18,889 bases of DNA, from positions 1 through 18,889 of the forward strand of contig JANWJM010000031.1 of the NCBI GenBank assembly GCA_025449475.1, in the 5' to 3' direction. Positions 7,311 through 14,353 of this stretch are shown here, one piece after another. Position 1 is the first letter of the stretch; each line of letters opens with the position of its first letter. This stretch comes from Thermoactinomycetaceae bacterium (GTDB lineage Bacteria; Bacillota; Bacilli; Thermoactinomycetales; Thermoactinomycetaceae). The position numbers and the translations under genes are program-made. The notes below the pieces were generated by a model. The model had not been told where the DNA came from. It saw only the letters and a list, made by a program, of their open reading frames with translations, and searched no databases.

Positions 7311-7781
7311 ATGGCAATAAAAGTAGAAAAGCTACAAATTAATTATAAAACACTCGAGGAATTTCAGAAGTTTAGTGAATACGGTCTCCCAGAACTTTCC
7401 ATGCTTGAAGAGCTTGAAAACAATATGGTAGAAAATCTGATTGACTCTCCATTCTATGGAATCTATCGCGATGGAAATTTGGTGGCTCGCATTAGCCTCT
7501 ATCGAATCGATCAAGAAAACGATCAGTATTTCCAACCTGCTCAGGATTATTATGAAGTATTTAAATTGGAAGTGTTGCCTCATTATCGGAATCAAGGACT
7601 CGGAACTGCCTTGATTGATCATGCCAAAAGTCTAGGTCTACCCATTAAAACCAATGCACGTCGCCGATCGGATTCGTTTTGGTTGAAAATGGGCTTTCAA
7701 CCTGTAAAGTACAATCCACTGAGAGATCGCGGTGAGAGTCCTTATGTTTGGTTGCCAGATGGAGTCTCTCTACGAAATTAA
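7311..7781 (+). CDS. ylbP: GNAT-family N-acetyltransferase, YlbP-like
   Basis: A 156-residue GNAT-fold protein. The acetyl-CoA-binding motif A is visible as VLPHYRNQGLGTALIDHA (88-105), with R93-x-x-G96-x-G98 as the pyrophosphate loop. The N-terminal INYKTLEEFQKF and the block SPFYGIYRDGNLVARISLYR are what I associate with B. subtilis YlbP, whose acceptor substrate is unknown. ATG 7311 is preceded by GAAGGAAGGGA. Synteny supports the call: in B. subtilis ylbO-ylbP lie close to bshC and mraZ, and here the same genes are adjacent, although in different orientations. It converges on the gerR-like gene and shares a two-way terminator with it. Confidence 0.82.
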   Translation: MAIKVEKLQINYKTLEEFQKFSEYGLPELSMLEELENNMVENLIDSPFYGIYRDGNLVARISLYRIDQENDQYFQPAQDYYEVFKLEVLPHYRNQGLGTALIDHAKSLGLPIKTNARRRSDSFWLKMGFQPVKYNPLRDRGESPYVWLPDGVSLRN

Positions 7782-7788
7782 AATAAAA

Positions 7789-7812
7789 ACGGGCCTCGGA
7801 TGTGAGGCTCGT
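7789..7812. terminator. Bidirectional terminator between ylbP-like and gerR-like genes
   Basis: ACGGGCCTC (7789-7797) pairs with GAGGCTCGT (7804-7812; one G-T pair) around a 6-nt loop. A T-rich run follows on the plus strand (7813-7830), and on the minus strand the A-rich 7778-7788 reads as TTTTTATTTTAA. The hairpin starts 8 nt after the ylbP-like stop and 3 nt after the gerR-like stop. Confidence 0.88.
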
Positions 7813-7814
7813 GT

Positions 7815-8417
7815 TTACTTTTTTGTTTTTTCTAAGTCGCGATCTGGATTCGTCGGATAAATCGTTTGGGGATTGGGTTCACCCTCTTTGGCGAGATAGG
7901 CCATTCGCCTTGCCCGTTCCATAATTTGAACCAATGTACGATAGTCGTCGTTGACCAATTGATAATCGGTTTTCACGTGATTTAATTGACTCTTCATTTG
8001 CTGATTTTCCTGCTCCAAGCGTTTGACCTCGTCTTCTCGGTTTTTTAACTCCATCTCCAATTCCTTTTGACTTCGCTTGAGTTCATTGATTTCGTTCTTA
8101 AATTGCCTCAAATAACGGATCACTTGATCCAGTGAATGCAACGTATCATGGACCACCGACGATGAAGTTGTTTGTTTATTGTGTTCTCGATTTCGTTTTT
8201 GACGTTGTTTTTTGGCAATATTGATGGCTGTCTCATATTTTTTCCTCACCGTACTATTCCAACGAAAACCACAAGCAGCAGGAGTCCTCCCTAATTTGGC
8301 TGCAACTTCTTCAAACGCAGATAACTGTGTACCTCCTTCACGGATATGTCTAAGTATAACTTCTGCTAAAACGGTATCATCATCCGCTGTCCACGCATCC
8401 TGTCTTTTTACTCCCAT
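7815..8417 (-). CDS. gerR: RsfA-family Myb-like sporulation regulator (GerR/YlbO-like)
   Basis: A 200-residue DNA-binding protein. Residues 5-60 form a Myb/SANT-type helix-turn-helix with the conserved aromatic residues W9 and W53 and the core AFEEVAAKLGRTPAACGFRW. A basic linker (RKKYETAINIAKKQRQKRNREH) follows, then a long Glu/Lys/Leu/Gln coiled coil (about 95-165) for oligomerisation. This architecture defines the RsfA family of sporulation regulators: RsfA acts in the forespore and GerR (YlbO) in the mother cell of B. subtilis. Adjacency to the ylbP-like gene and bshC, and the length near that of GerR, favour GerR over RsfA. ATG 8417 follows GGGAGGATTGAA. Its promoter was not resolved. 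Confidence 0.8.
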   Translation of the reverse strand: MGVKRQDAWTADDDTVLAEVILRHIREGGTQLSAFEEVAAKLGRTPAACGFRWNSTVRKKYETAINIAKKQRQKRNREHNKQTTSSSVVHDTLHSLDQVIRYLRQFKNEINELKRSQKELEMELKNREDEVKRLEQENQQMKSQLNHVKTDYQLVNDDYRTLVQIMERARRMAYLAKEGEPNPQTIYPTNPDRDLEKTKK

Positions 8418-8571
8418 TTCAATCCTCCCACCTTGGTCAGATTTGTTCCTGGTTCTATTTATATGCAGTTGCTATAAAACATAGTATAAAAAGCTACTAT
8501 CTTTTATTTCCGAAAAATACTGGAAGTATACAGATGATTGCGGTTGAATCAGTTGTTCACGTTGTCTTCAC

Positions 8572-8601
8572 TTGCTACAACAATGGTTTCACATGTATAA
8601 T
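8572..8601 (+). promoter_or_regulatory. Probable SigA promoter of the DUF2626 gene
   Basis: TTGCTA (8572-8577), an 18-bp spacer and a perfect TATAAT (8596-8601) give an expected start near 8608 and a 5' leader of about 60 nt. The -10 element lies between the arms of an inverted repeat described separately. Confidence 0.55.
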
Positions 8602-8613
8602 GAATCTGTGAAA
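8587..8613 (+). promoter_or_regulatory. Inverted repeat over the DUF2626 promoter, candidate operator
   Basis: TTTCACA (8587-8593) and TGTGAAA (8607-8613) are perfect 7-bp inverted arms separated by 13 bp, with centres 20 bp apart, so both arms face the same side of the helix. The -10 element lies between them. The layout suits a dimeric repressor. I do not recognise the cognate regulator. Confidence 0.45.
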
Positions 8614-8666
8614 ATAAAGGTATACTATTTATACATAACCTTTGCACGGAAAGGAGCGAACGAGAT

Positions 8667-8894
8667 ATGGATCGGATGTTTCGCGTGCTAGGCTTTTGGT
8701 GCTTTATATTTGCCCTAATGTTCCTTGCTGGACAAATGGTCATTCCATCCATTCTTTTCTTTGTACAAACGGCCATCTTTTATGTTCTAGGAGCTCTCCG
8801 TCTCACAGAAAAAACATATATGTACTTATTTGGTGTATATATGCTGGTCAGTTTTTGCGGAATGGTAGGATACGCTACATTTTTTGCAGCATAA
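8667..8894 (+). CDS. yqgY: DUF2626 membrane protein, YqgY-like
   Basis: A 75-residue, very hydrophobic protein with two or three membrane helices (about 7-25, 28-46 and 50-72). The N-terminus MDRMFRVLGFWCFIFALMF matches the DUF2626 family, which includes B. subtilis YqgY; its function is unknown. ATG 8667 has AAAGGAG 10 nt upstream. In B. subtilis yqgY adjoins yqgX; here the YqgX-like gene lies about 3.4 kb away beyond the CcdA operon. A strong hairpin follows the stop codon. Confidence 0.83.
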   Translation: MDRMFRVLGFWCFIFALMFLAGQMVIPSILFFVQTAIFYVLGALRLTEKTYMYLFGVYMLVSFCGMVGYATFFAA

Positions 8895-8902
8895 GAAAAA
8901 CC

Positions 8903-8944
8903 GTCGGACCATCGATTGTATGTCACGAAGTCCGACTTTTTTTC
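8903..8944. terminator. Terminator between DUF2626 and midA-like genes
   Basis: GTCGGAC (8903-8909) pairs with GTCCGAC (8930-8936), with an additional inner TCG/CGA pairing, then eight T residues (8937-8944) on the plus strand. On the minus strand the A run 8896-8900 gives TTTTT after the hairpin, so it probably also ends the converging operon, whose last stop codon is at 8950. Confidence 0.85.
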
Positions 8945-8949
8945 TGGAA

Positions 8950-9990
8950 TCAATTTCCGCTCTTCTTTTTCTGAATCAGAACACGAAAGACTTCACCCAT
9001 TCCATCAGGATGAATGAGTTGTTTTAATTGATTGCGTTCCTGTTGATTACGTACCTCGATCGAAAGATCTTCCCGCAAGAAAAATTTTGTTTGAGTACCA
9101 TAAAAAATCACATCCAATCCAAATTCCTTTCCCCAGTCCTGAAGCCATGTAAAGTTCACATTTGCAGTGATATCGACTTCACCTGGTTGCAGATCATCAC
9201 TTTCAACCAGACGATGCTTTTGGAAATAACGAATCGTTCCCTCTTTTCGAGTTAGGAGTTCTTCGGTTTGACCGCCATAATCGATGGTCACCAGATATCC
9301 TTCCTTCAGCCATGCTGCAACAGATTGTAACCATTTTTTGGCATCGAGATTGACTTCGAAATATTGTCCCTCCTCGACTTGATCTTCGAGTTCTTTTACA
9401 TACGGAATTAATGCGGAATGGGATAACCTCACATTGATCGTTTGAAACGACTTTTTATGCGCATCCCACGTCACAAAGATTTCATCGATCTTTCCTGCTT
9501 TTTTTTGTAAACGATGAACCGGAAAAGCGTCAACCAATTCATTGCTAAAGATCACCGCAAATGGATAAACCGGTATCTCTTCTAATTGATGGACCCACAC
9601 GACCGGTGGAGCAGAATCTTCTACTCTTGGTCTTTTCTCGACAATATAGAAATCCACATCCTCAACGGATTGCTGATGAAAAAAAGAGATGATCTGATTC
9701 ATCAATTGACCATCTCCAGCGCCCATCTCAATCAATGCCCATTTTCCGGTGGTTCGAGCGGTTGAACGCATCTGTAGAAATGACTTTGCTAAGATACGTC
9801 CAAAAAGACTTCCCACTTGCACATTGGTAAAAAAATCTCCCTGTTTGCCAAATTGTTTCCAGTCCCTACAATAGTACCCCCCTACAGGATGATAGAGACA
9901 ACATTCCATAAATCTGCGAAAAGAGATCATCTGCATAGGGTGTCGAAAAATTTCATCGCGTATTGTTTCTATTAATGGATCGGGTTTCAA
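8950..9990 (-). CDS. MidA/NDUFAF7-family SAM-dependent methyltransferase
   Basis: A protein of about 346 residues belonging to the DUF185/COG1565 family. Its mitochondrial member NDUFAF7 methylates an arginine of a complex I subunit; bacterial substrates are not established. Motifs are GDFFTN (51-56), the SAM-binding EMGAGDGQL (88-96) and the family signature FSNELVDAFPVHR (148-160). I start at TTG 9990 because GGGAGGA lies at a workable distance (about 10 nt) from it, whereas for the in-frame GTG at 9999 the same sequence ends only 1 nt before the codon. The gene begins about 36 nt after the rhodanese stop codon and appears to be the last gene of the CcdA operon. Any functional link to thiol chemistry is unproven. 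Confidence 0.88.
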   Translation of the reverse strand: MKPDPLIETIRDEIFRHPMQMISFRRFMECCLYHPVGGYYCRDWKQFGKQGDFFTNVQVGSLFGRILAKSFLQMRSTARTTGKWALIEMGAGDGQLMNQIISFFHQQSVEDVDFYIVEKRPRVEDSAPPVVWVHQLEEIPVYPFAVIFSNELVDAFPVHRLQKKAGKIDEIFVTWDAHKKSFQTINVRLSHSALIPYVKELEDQVEEGQYFEVNLDAKKWLQSVAAWLKEGYLVTIDYGGQTEELLTRKEGTIRYFQKHRLVESDDLQPGEVDITANVNFTWLQDWGKEFGLDVIFYGTQTKFFLREDLSIEVRNQQERNQLKQLIHPDGMGEVFRVLIQKKKSGN

Positions 9991-10026
9991 TGCATCCACT
10001 CCTCCCTACGCCATTGACGGCTTTGG

Positions 10027-10341
10027 CTACCTTTCTATCTCACCTGTCCAATCTAAGATTCCACCCTCAAGATTATAAACCTCTTGAAATCCTTTTTCTT
10101 GCAATACTTTTGCAGCCCAAAGACTTCGTTTTCCACTTCGACAAATCAGTAAAATTTTTTCTGTGCGCATCGATGCCAACTCCGTATATCTCTCTTCCAT
10201 CTGATCGTGAGGAATATGAAGCGAATTGGGAATATGACCTCGGTTGTATTCCTTATGTGTGCGAACATCGACCAAATGAAACTTCTCTCTCTCCTCCTTT
10301 GAGAACTGGGCAAAATCACTGGCATGGATTCGTTTAATCAT
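10027..10341 (-). CDS. Single-domain rhodanese-like sulfurtransferase
   Basis: A 104-residue rhodanese domain with LVDVRTHKEYNRGHIPNSLHIP (23-44) and the active-site loop CRSGKRS, with the catalytic cysteine at C67 that would carry a persulfide. There is no signal peptide or membrane helix, so it acts in the cytoplasm. Its ATG overlaps the TGA of the preceding ResA-like gene (10338-10341), and GGAAGGAG lies about 10 nt upstream, indicating translational coupling. Stand-alone rhodaneses move sulfane sulfur between carriers; the particular substrate cannot be told from sequence. Confidence 0.92.
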   Translation of the reverse strand: MIKRIHASDFAQFSKEEREKFHLVDVRTHKEYNRGHIPNSLHIPHDQMEERYTELASMRTEKILLICRSGKRSLWAAKVLQEKGFQEVYNLEGGILDWTGEIER

Positions 10342-10889
10342 TGCTTTATCGCTCCTTCCGATCGAGGCAATAGCTGTAAAACGATGTTTCTCAATTCATT
10401 AAGTTGTAGAGGACCTTCATGAATATAGGCAATTTTTCCATCGGGATCAATAAAATACGTACTTGGTAGTGGACCAATCTTATAGAGTTCGACGACTTCA
10501 CGATTCCGATCCATCCAAATGGGGAATTGCAGACGATACTGTTTGACAAATTGCATGACCGATACATCATTTTCTGCAATATTCACCCCGATCACCATCA
10601 AACCTTCTTTTTCATACAACCGATAGATTTCCGTGAGTGCAGGCATCTCTATTCGGCAAGGTTCACACCAACTCGCCCAAAAATTTAGAATCACTGCTTT
10701 GCCTTTTAATTGCTGCAAACTCGTTGGTTGACCATCCAATGTGGAAAGTTGAAAATTTGGTGCGAGATCTCCTACTTTCGGCTTTTGGGATTCTCCTTCG
10801 TGAAACTGTTGATAGAAAGCAAAACCAATTAACCCTATCATTAGCAATAATAGTGATAAACGAATCCAATATCGTCGTTTCTTTTTCAT
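10338..10889 (-). CDS. resA: ResA-like membrane-anchored thiol-disulfide oxidoreductase
   Basis: A 183-residue TlpA/ResA-type thioredoxin-fold protein. It has a short basic N-terminus, one membrane anchor (about 9-27) and an external thioredoxin domain beginning at VGDLAPNFQL. The active site is WCEPC (C75, C78); CEPC is also the motif of B. subtilis ResA, which has nearly the same length and cysteine positions. ResA reduces the haem-binding cysteines of apocytochrome c on the outer membrane face, using electrons delivered by CcdA, whose gene is directly upstream (19 nt gap). ATG 10889 has only a weak ribosome binding site (AGGGG). With a second paralogue in the same operon, the split of roles (cytochrome c versus spore cortex) is uncertain. 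Confidence 0.87.
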   Translation of the reverse strand: MKKKRRYWIRLSLLLLMIGLIGFAFYQQFHEGESQKPKVGDLAPNFQLSTLDGQPTSLQQLKGKAVILNFWASWCEPCRIEMPALTEIYRLYEKEGLMVIGVNIAENDVSVMQFVKQYRLQFPIWMDRNREVVELYKIGPLPSTYFIDPDGKIAYIHEGPLQLNELRNIVLQLLPRSEGAIKQ

Positions 10890-10908
10890 GGTATCGTACC
10901 CCTAATAA

Positions 10909-11619
10909 TTAAAAACCTGTAAATACACCCGTCAGGCGAGTAAACCAGATAATGATGGTCGTCATTTGATCTGTATAGAGGAGGATGCCAAATAACACCA
11001 TAAAAGCTCCGCCAATCTTCATCACCTGATTGGAATAGCGCAAAATCCATTTCGTCCGACCGATAAAAAGAGCCATTATAAAGAAAGGAATGGCAAAGCC
11101 AAGTATATAAGCCGTGATATAGAGAAAAGCGATATGTGGATTGATGGCCGCAAGCGCTAAAATCGATGTAAGAATGGGGCCCAAACAAGGAGTCCAACCC
11201 GCTGCAAATCCAATACCAATGAGAATGGAAGAAAAGTAACTAACTCCTTTCCTTGGGATCTTCCATTTTTTCTCTCGCATCAACATGTTCGGTTGAAAGA
11301 TCCCAAGGAGAAAAAGACCCATCACCATAATCAGGATTCCGCCCATCATGCGGATAAAATCCTTATAGTCCACAAACAAGCGACTCAGTGAGCTCACTGT
11401 AAAACCGAGCGAGTAAAAAATGATCGAGAAGCCGATTAAGAAAAATAGTGTATGGATCAATGTAAGTGTACGAATCTTCTTTGAAGAGGGCTCTTTCAAC
11501 TGAGCAACAGAAACGCCCGTAATATACGAAAGGTAGGACGGATACAAGGGTAAACAACATGGGGAAATAAAAGATAAAATCCCCGCTCCAAAAGCTAACC
11601 ACAAAGTGACTTGTTCCAT
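10909..11619 (-). CDS. ccdA: CcdA, membrane thiol-electron carrier
   Basis: CcdA transfers reducing equivalents from cytoplasmic thioredoxin across the membrane to ResA and StoA. The 236 residues contain six hydrophobic segments (roughly 5-23, 52-72, 90-108, 128-150, 163-188 and 200-218) and the family's redox-cysteine regions SPCCLPLYPSYLSY (C21/C22) and GWTPCLGPILTS (C145). The first motif carries two adjacent cysteines. ATG 11619 follows GAGGAGGAAAAAGA. It sits between two thioredoxin-like genes, which is the expected partnership, and begins 16 nt after the stop codon of the upstream one. Confidence 0.93.
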   Translation of the reverse strand: MEQVTLWLAFGAGILSFISPCCLPLYPSYLSYITGVSVAQLKEPSSKKIRTLTLIHTLFFLIGFSIIFYSLGFTVSSLSRLFVDYKDFIRMMGGILIMVMGLFLLGIFQPNMLMREKKWKIPRKGVSYFSSILIGIGFAAGWTPCLGPILTSILALAAINPHIAFLYITAYILGFAIPFFIMALFIGRTKWILRYSNQVMKIGGAFMVLFGILLYTDQMTTIIIWFTRLTGVFTGF

Positions 11620-11635
11620 TCTTTTTCCTCCTCTT

Positions 11636-12220
11636 CTAATGGGCGAGTTTTTCCATTAGTTGATTGACTTCTTCTTCACTAACCGATCCCACCCGCTTAA
11701 AAAGAATGCGTCCGTGTGGATCAACGACCAAGGTCACGGGAATCCCCATCAATTTATATTCACCGAATGCAACATTTGTATCACGTCGATCCAACAAAAC
11801 AGGGAATGTATAGTGATTTCGCTTCATAAAACGATCGACATCTTTTTCATTGGGTTCTGTACCTGTAGCATTAATCATCATAAAATTGACCCGATCTTTA
11901 TATTTTCTGTAGGCTTTCTCAATATAAGGAAGCTCAGACTGACAAGGTCCACACCAAGTCGCCCAGAAGTTTACAAATGTCGGCTTTTGGTTTTCTGCAT
12001 ATAATTCAATTTCATTGCCATTTAAATCCGGCAAGCGAAAGTTAGGTGCACATGAACCGACTTCAAGATTTGTCGTCTCAGTTTCCTGAGGGGTGCATTT
12101 CCCTGTCGTCGACTTGCTATGATCCCATCGATTGATGAAGGTCAGAATGAGCGTAATCGCAACCATCAAACCTATAATCAACAAGACAAGGATGTTTCTC
12201 CGCTGCACCTGCTTCTCCAT
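11636..12220 (-). CDS. TlpA/StoA-like thiol-disulfide oxidoreductase
   Basis: A second membrane-anchored thioredoxin-fold protein (194 residues). It has one N-terminal helix (about 8-28) and an external domain with WCGPC (C90, C93), a cis-Pro region (MGIPVTLVVDPHG) and two further cysteines (C42 and C57) before the domain, not present in the neighbouring ResA-like protein. I start at ATG 12220: AGAGGTG lies 6 nt upstream, whereas the in-frame GTG at 12229 overlaps that ribosome binding site. With CcdA next door it is expected to act as a reductant. It could be a second ResA or the StoA role (reducing SpoVD for cortex synthesis); the CGPC motif does not decide. Confidence 0.84.
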   Translation of the reverse strand: MEKQVQRRNILVLLIIGLMVAITLILTFINRWDHSKSTTGKCTPQETETTNLEVGSCAPNFRLPDLNGNEIELYAENQKPTFVNFWATWCGPCQSELPYIEKAYRKYKDRVNFMMINATGTEPNEKDVDRFMKRNHYTFPVLLDRRDTNVAFGEYKLMGIPVTLVVDPHGRILFKRVGSVSEEEVNQLMEKLAH

Positions 12221-12295
12221 CACCATCACCTCTTCTCATGATAACAAACCCATGAAAAGGGAACCTTCGATTTTTTGAACATCTGATTTCATCTT

Positions 12296-12922
12296 TTATT
12301 GTAGAAACGGATTTCCCTTTTTCTCATCGCCAATCGTTGTTTGGGGTCCGTGACCCGGTAAAACTTGTGTCTCATCAGGCATGTTCAAGAAATGAGCATG
12401 TAGAGTAGAGAACAGTTGATCGCGATCTCCACCAGGCAAATCTGTACGACCAATTGACCCAGCAAACAATACATCTCCACTAATCATCCGTGATTGATGA
12501 AGGTATGTGAGACTACCAGGACTATGTCCGGGTGTATGGATGACTTGGAAGGTTTGACCAAAAAAAGATAACGATTCTCCGCCTTTGAGCAGTACATCCG
12601 CTGGATCACAGGAAACAAGCGGCAATTCCGGCCATAATCCCGAACCGTTTTTTTGCGGATCTTCAAGCCAATCTTCTTCCAACTCATGCAGATAGACAGG
12701 CGCTTGCGAGAATTGGCGCAATTGATTCAGTCCAGCAATATGATCAAAATGAGCATGTGTGAGTAAGATCGCCTCAAGCTCGATCTCGAGCTGCTTCAAT
12801 CTTGCCAGCAAAGGATCGGGTTTTTCTCCAGGATCGATCACAATCCCTTTTTTCTTCGCTTCATCATATAAAAGGTATGCATTTGTCATGAGCATTCCTA
12901 ATGAAAAAGATTCCACAATCAT
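12296..12922 (-). CDS. yqgX: MBL-fold hydrolase, YqgX-like (glyoxalase II-type)
   Basis: A 208-residue metallo-beta-lactamase-fold hydrolase. The metal ligands are all visible: THAHFDH (H56, H58, D60, H61), H133 in HTPGHSPGS, D150 in GDVLF and H191 in GHGP. This is the hydroxyacylglutathione-hydrolase-like subgroup that includes B. subtilis YqgX; in species using bacillithiol it may hydrolyse thioesters of that thiol, which is an inference. ATG 12922 follows AGGAGGATCCAA. About 75 nt separate it from the next gene on the same strand with no terminator seen, so it may head the redox operon. Confidence 0.9.
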   Translation of the reverse strand: MIVESFSLGMLMTNAYLLYDEAKKKGIVIDPGEKPDPLLARLKQLEIELEAILLTHAHFDHIAGLNQLRQFSQAPVYLHELEEDWLEDPQKNGSGLWPELPLVSCDPADVLLKGGESLSFFGQTFQVIHTPGHSPGSLTYLHQSRMISGDVLFAGSIGRTDLPGGDRDQLFSTLHAHFLNMPDETQVLPGHGPQTTIGDEKKGNPFLQ

Positions 12923-13010
12923 TTGGATCCTCCTGTTGTTGAATAATGATTCCTTTATCAGGTCAACATAAAAATACGATCATTACTTCATCAAAGAAAG
13001 GGGGAGAAGG

Positions 13011-13535
13011 ATGCCTCCACTTGTTCGTCAATTATCTGCACTTCTCTGCTCCGTACTCATCATTCTTTCTGTGGGTTGCCAAACCAACAATCAGGCACGA
13101 AATTATGAACAGACACCTCAGACGCCACACACACCCAGAGAGATCAGTTATCAAAGAACGGAGCAACCGAGAAAAAACGAGACCTTGACCCCAAAAATGC
13201 AAAAAACAGCCAATCGTTTAGCCAATATCGCCTCACGTGTCCCTGGCGTAGACCAAGCGACGGTGATCGTTGTTGGTCCTTACACACTCGTAGGTATTGA
13301 TGTGAACAAAAAATTAGACCGTGGTCGTGTGGGGACTGTGAAATATTCTGTGGCACAAGCATTAAAAAAAGACCCTCAAGGGAAAAACGCACTCGTAACC
13401 GCTGATATTGATATTGTTCAGCGACTACGTGAACTTAATCAGGATATGGCGCGTGGAAAACCAATGGCTGGAATCATGGATGAGTTAGCAGAGATCGCAA
13501 GCCGTATCGCACCTCAACCTTCCAACACGCGATAA
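13011..13535 (+). CDS. ylaJ: YhcN/YlaJ-family sporulation lipoprotein
   Basis: A 174-residue lipoprotein with a signal peptide (hydrophobic core about 8-20) and lipobox LSVGC with C23 as the lipidated cysteine. A low-complexity Thr/Gln/Pro/Arg linker (about 24-58) precedes a compact domain with ANRLANIASRVPGVDQATVIVVG, GRVGTVKYSVAQAL and a repeat-like DIVQRLRELNQDMARGKP, typical of YhcN/YlaJ proteins of the spore membranes and coat. ATG 13011 follows GGGGGAG. The next gene downstream encodes a YlaI-like protein and a YlaH-like gene lies nearby, which matches the B. subtilis yla neighbourhood and supports YlaJ over YhcN. Confidence 0.82.
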   Translation: MPPLVRQLSALLCSVLIILSVGCQTNNQARNYEQTPQTPHTPREISYQRTEQPRKNETLTPKMQKTANRLANIASRVPGVDQATVIVVGPYTLVGIDVNKKLDRGRVGTVKYSVAQALKKDPQGKNALVTADIDIVQRLRELNQDMARGKPMAGIMDELAEIASRIAPQPSNTR

Positions 13536-13545
13536 TAAATTCCGA

Positions 13546-13585
13546 ACAAACTGTTGACAGATGGTCGGCAGTTTGTTTATCTTTG
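13546..13585 (+). terminator. Terminator after the ylaJ-like gene
   Basis: ACAAACTG (13546-13553) pairs perfectly with CAGTTTGT (13569-13576) around a 15-nt loop, followed by TTATCTTTG. The T tract is interrupted, so termination may be partial and leave some read-through into the small CxxC gene. Confidence 0.65.
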
Positions 13586-13633
13586 TCCAGTAAGTATAAA
13601 CAAATCGTCAAGAAATTATAGGAGAAAGTAGGC

Positions 13634-13810
13634 TTGAAAATGAAACATGTCTGTATTCTTTGTGATCATGCCTATGAGCCTAACCGACAACAGCAAAAAA
13701 AGCTGATGAAATTTCCTCAACTTATTCAAATTTGTCCTCGGTGTTCCACCAGAATCACAAAAAAAGTAATGGCAAGAGCCGAACAGGCGAAAACTTACTC
13801 AAATGATTGA
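13634..13810 (+). CDS. ylaI: Small CxxC/CxxC protein, YlaI-like (DUF2197)
   Basis: A 58-residue protein. Translation most likely starts at TTG 13634, with AGGAG 9 nt upstream; the in-frame ATG two codons later is too far from that site. It has a zinc-ribbon pattern, C7-x-x-C10 and C34-x-x-C37, with a Lys-rich C-terminal half. Size and cysteine spacing agree with B. subtilis YlaI (DUF2197), and the upstream gene is a YlaJ homologue, which strengthens the call. Function is unknown; a structural zinc site is the likely role of the cysteines. Its last 16 nt overlap the 3' end of the convergent 94-residue gene. Confidence 0.75.
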   Translation: MKMKHVCILCDHAYEPNRQQQKKLMKFPQLIQICPRCSTRITKKVMARAEQAKTYSND

Positions 13811-14079
13811 TTATACTTGGGTTCAGCCATAATATCGTACAATAACTTTTCAGCAACTTCCTTCGGAAATTCTCTTGTCTCAGACTGCTGATCACTGAGT
13901 TGAAATTCCACGAGATAACGATCATTTACTAATTTTTTATGGATCGAGGTGATTTTATGATCCTCACGCAATATCTTCTCAAAAAATTCAGCGGTATCCT
14001 TTGCCGATCGATCACTTGGACGAGCTTCCCTTACAATCTCAATTTGTAACCAATTAAACAGCGCATCATTTAGTCGCAC
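13795..14079 (-). CDS. Uncharacterised 94-residue protein coupled to ylaH
   Basis: I do not recognise a named family. The protein is soluble (no signal peptide or membrane segment) and charged, with helical ends and a central strand-like block (KITSIHKKLVNDRYLVEFQL). Reality as a gene is supported by position: it begins at GTG 14079, inside the last codons of the YlaH-like gene (14-nt overlap), with AGAGGGGG a suitable distance upstream, so it should be translated by coupling. It is the third gene of an nfo-ylaH-like group. Its 3' end overlaps the convergent CxxC gene by 16 nt and no terminator is visible before that gene. Confidence 0.75.
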   Translation of the reverse strand: MRLNDALFNWLQIEIVREARPSDRSAKDTAEFFEKILREDHKITSIHKKLVNDRYLVEFQLSDQQSETREFPKEVAEKLLYDIMAEPKYNQSFE

Positions 14080-14353
14080 GCGAATCCCCCTCTTGTCTTT
14101 TCTTTGTAATCGACAAACGAATTCTTGTCACGATAATCAATCCTACTGTAATCAGGAGGGACGGAATGATCGGAAATCCCAAAATATCAAAAATAAGAAA
14201 TAAATAACATCCCGCTGCTAAAGCCAAATAAACGATCACATTCTTCAGAAGCGGAAGTGGTCTCGCGAAGGCTGCTCGATAGATGATTCCGGTTAAGAGC
14301 AAAATCAACAGATACGTCGCCCACTTCGGTAATTGGTCGAACCACTGGTTCAT
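14066..14353 (-). CDS. ylaH: YlaH-like membrane protein
   Basis: A 95-residue membrane protein with three predicted helices (about 12-28, 36-56 and 60-77) and a short Lys/Arg-rich C-terminal tail on the cytoplasmic side. Size, topology and the neighbouring YlaI- and YlaJ-like genes point to the YlaH family of unknown function. Its ATG (14353-14351) overlaps the TGA of nfo (14352-14350), so translation is coupled to nfo. Confidence 0.75.
   Translation of the reverse strand: MNQWFDQLPKWATYLLILLLTGIIYRAAFARPLPLLKNVIVYLALAAGCYLFLIFDILGFPIIPSLLITVGLIIVTRIRLSITKKRQEGDSRATK

Noticed and set aside
8642..8974. A 110-codon plus-strand frame overlapping the DUF2626 gene
   Set aside because: It is an out-of-frame shadow of the DUF2626 gene that reads through its terminator; the DUF2626 frame has the family match.
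12940..12970. A SigG-like promoter (TGAATA, 18 bp, CAACATA) before the ylaJ-like gene
   Set aside because: The -35 fits and the gene is of a sporulation family, but the -10 matches only about four of seven positions, so I do not report it as a feature.
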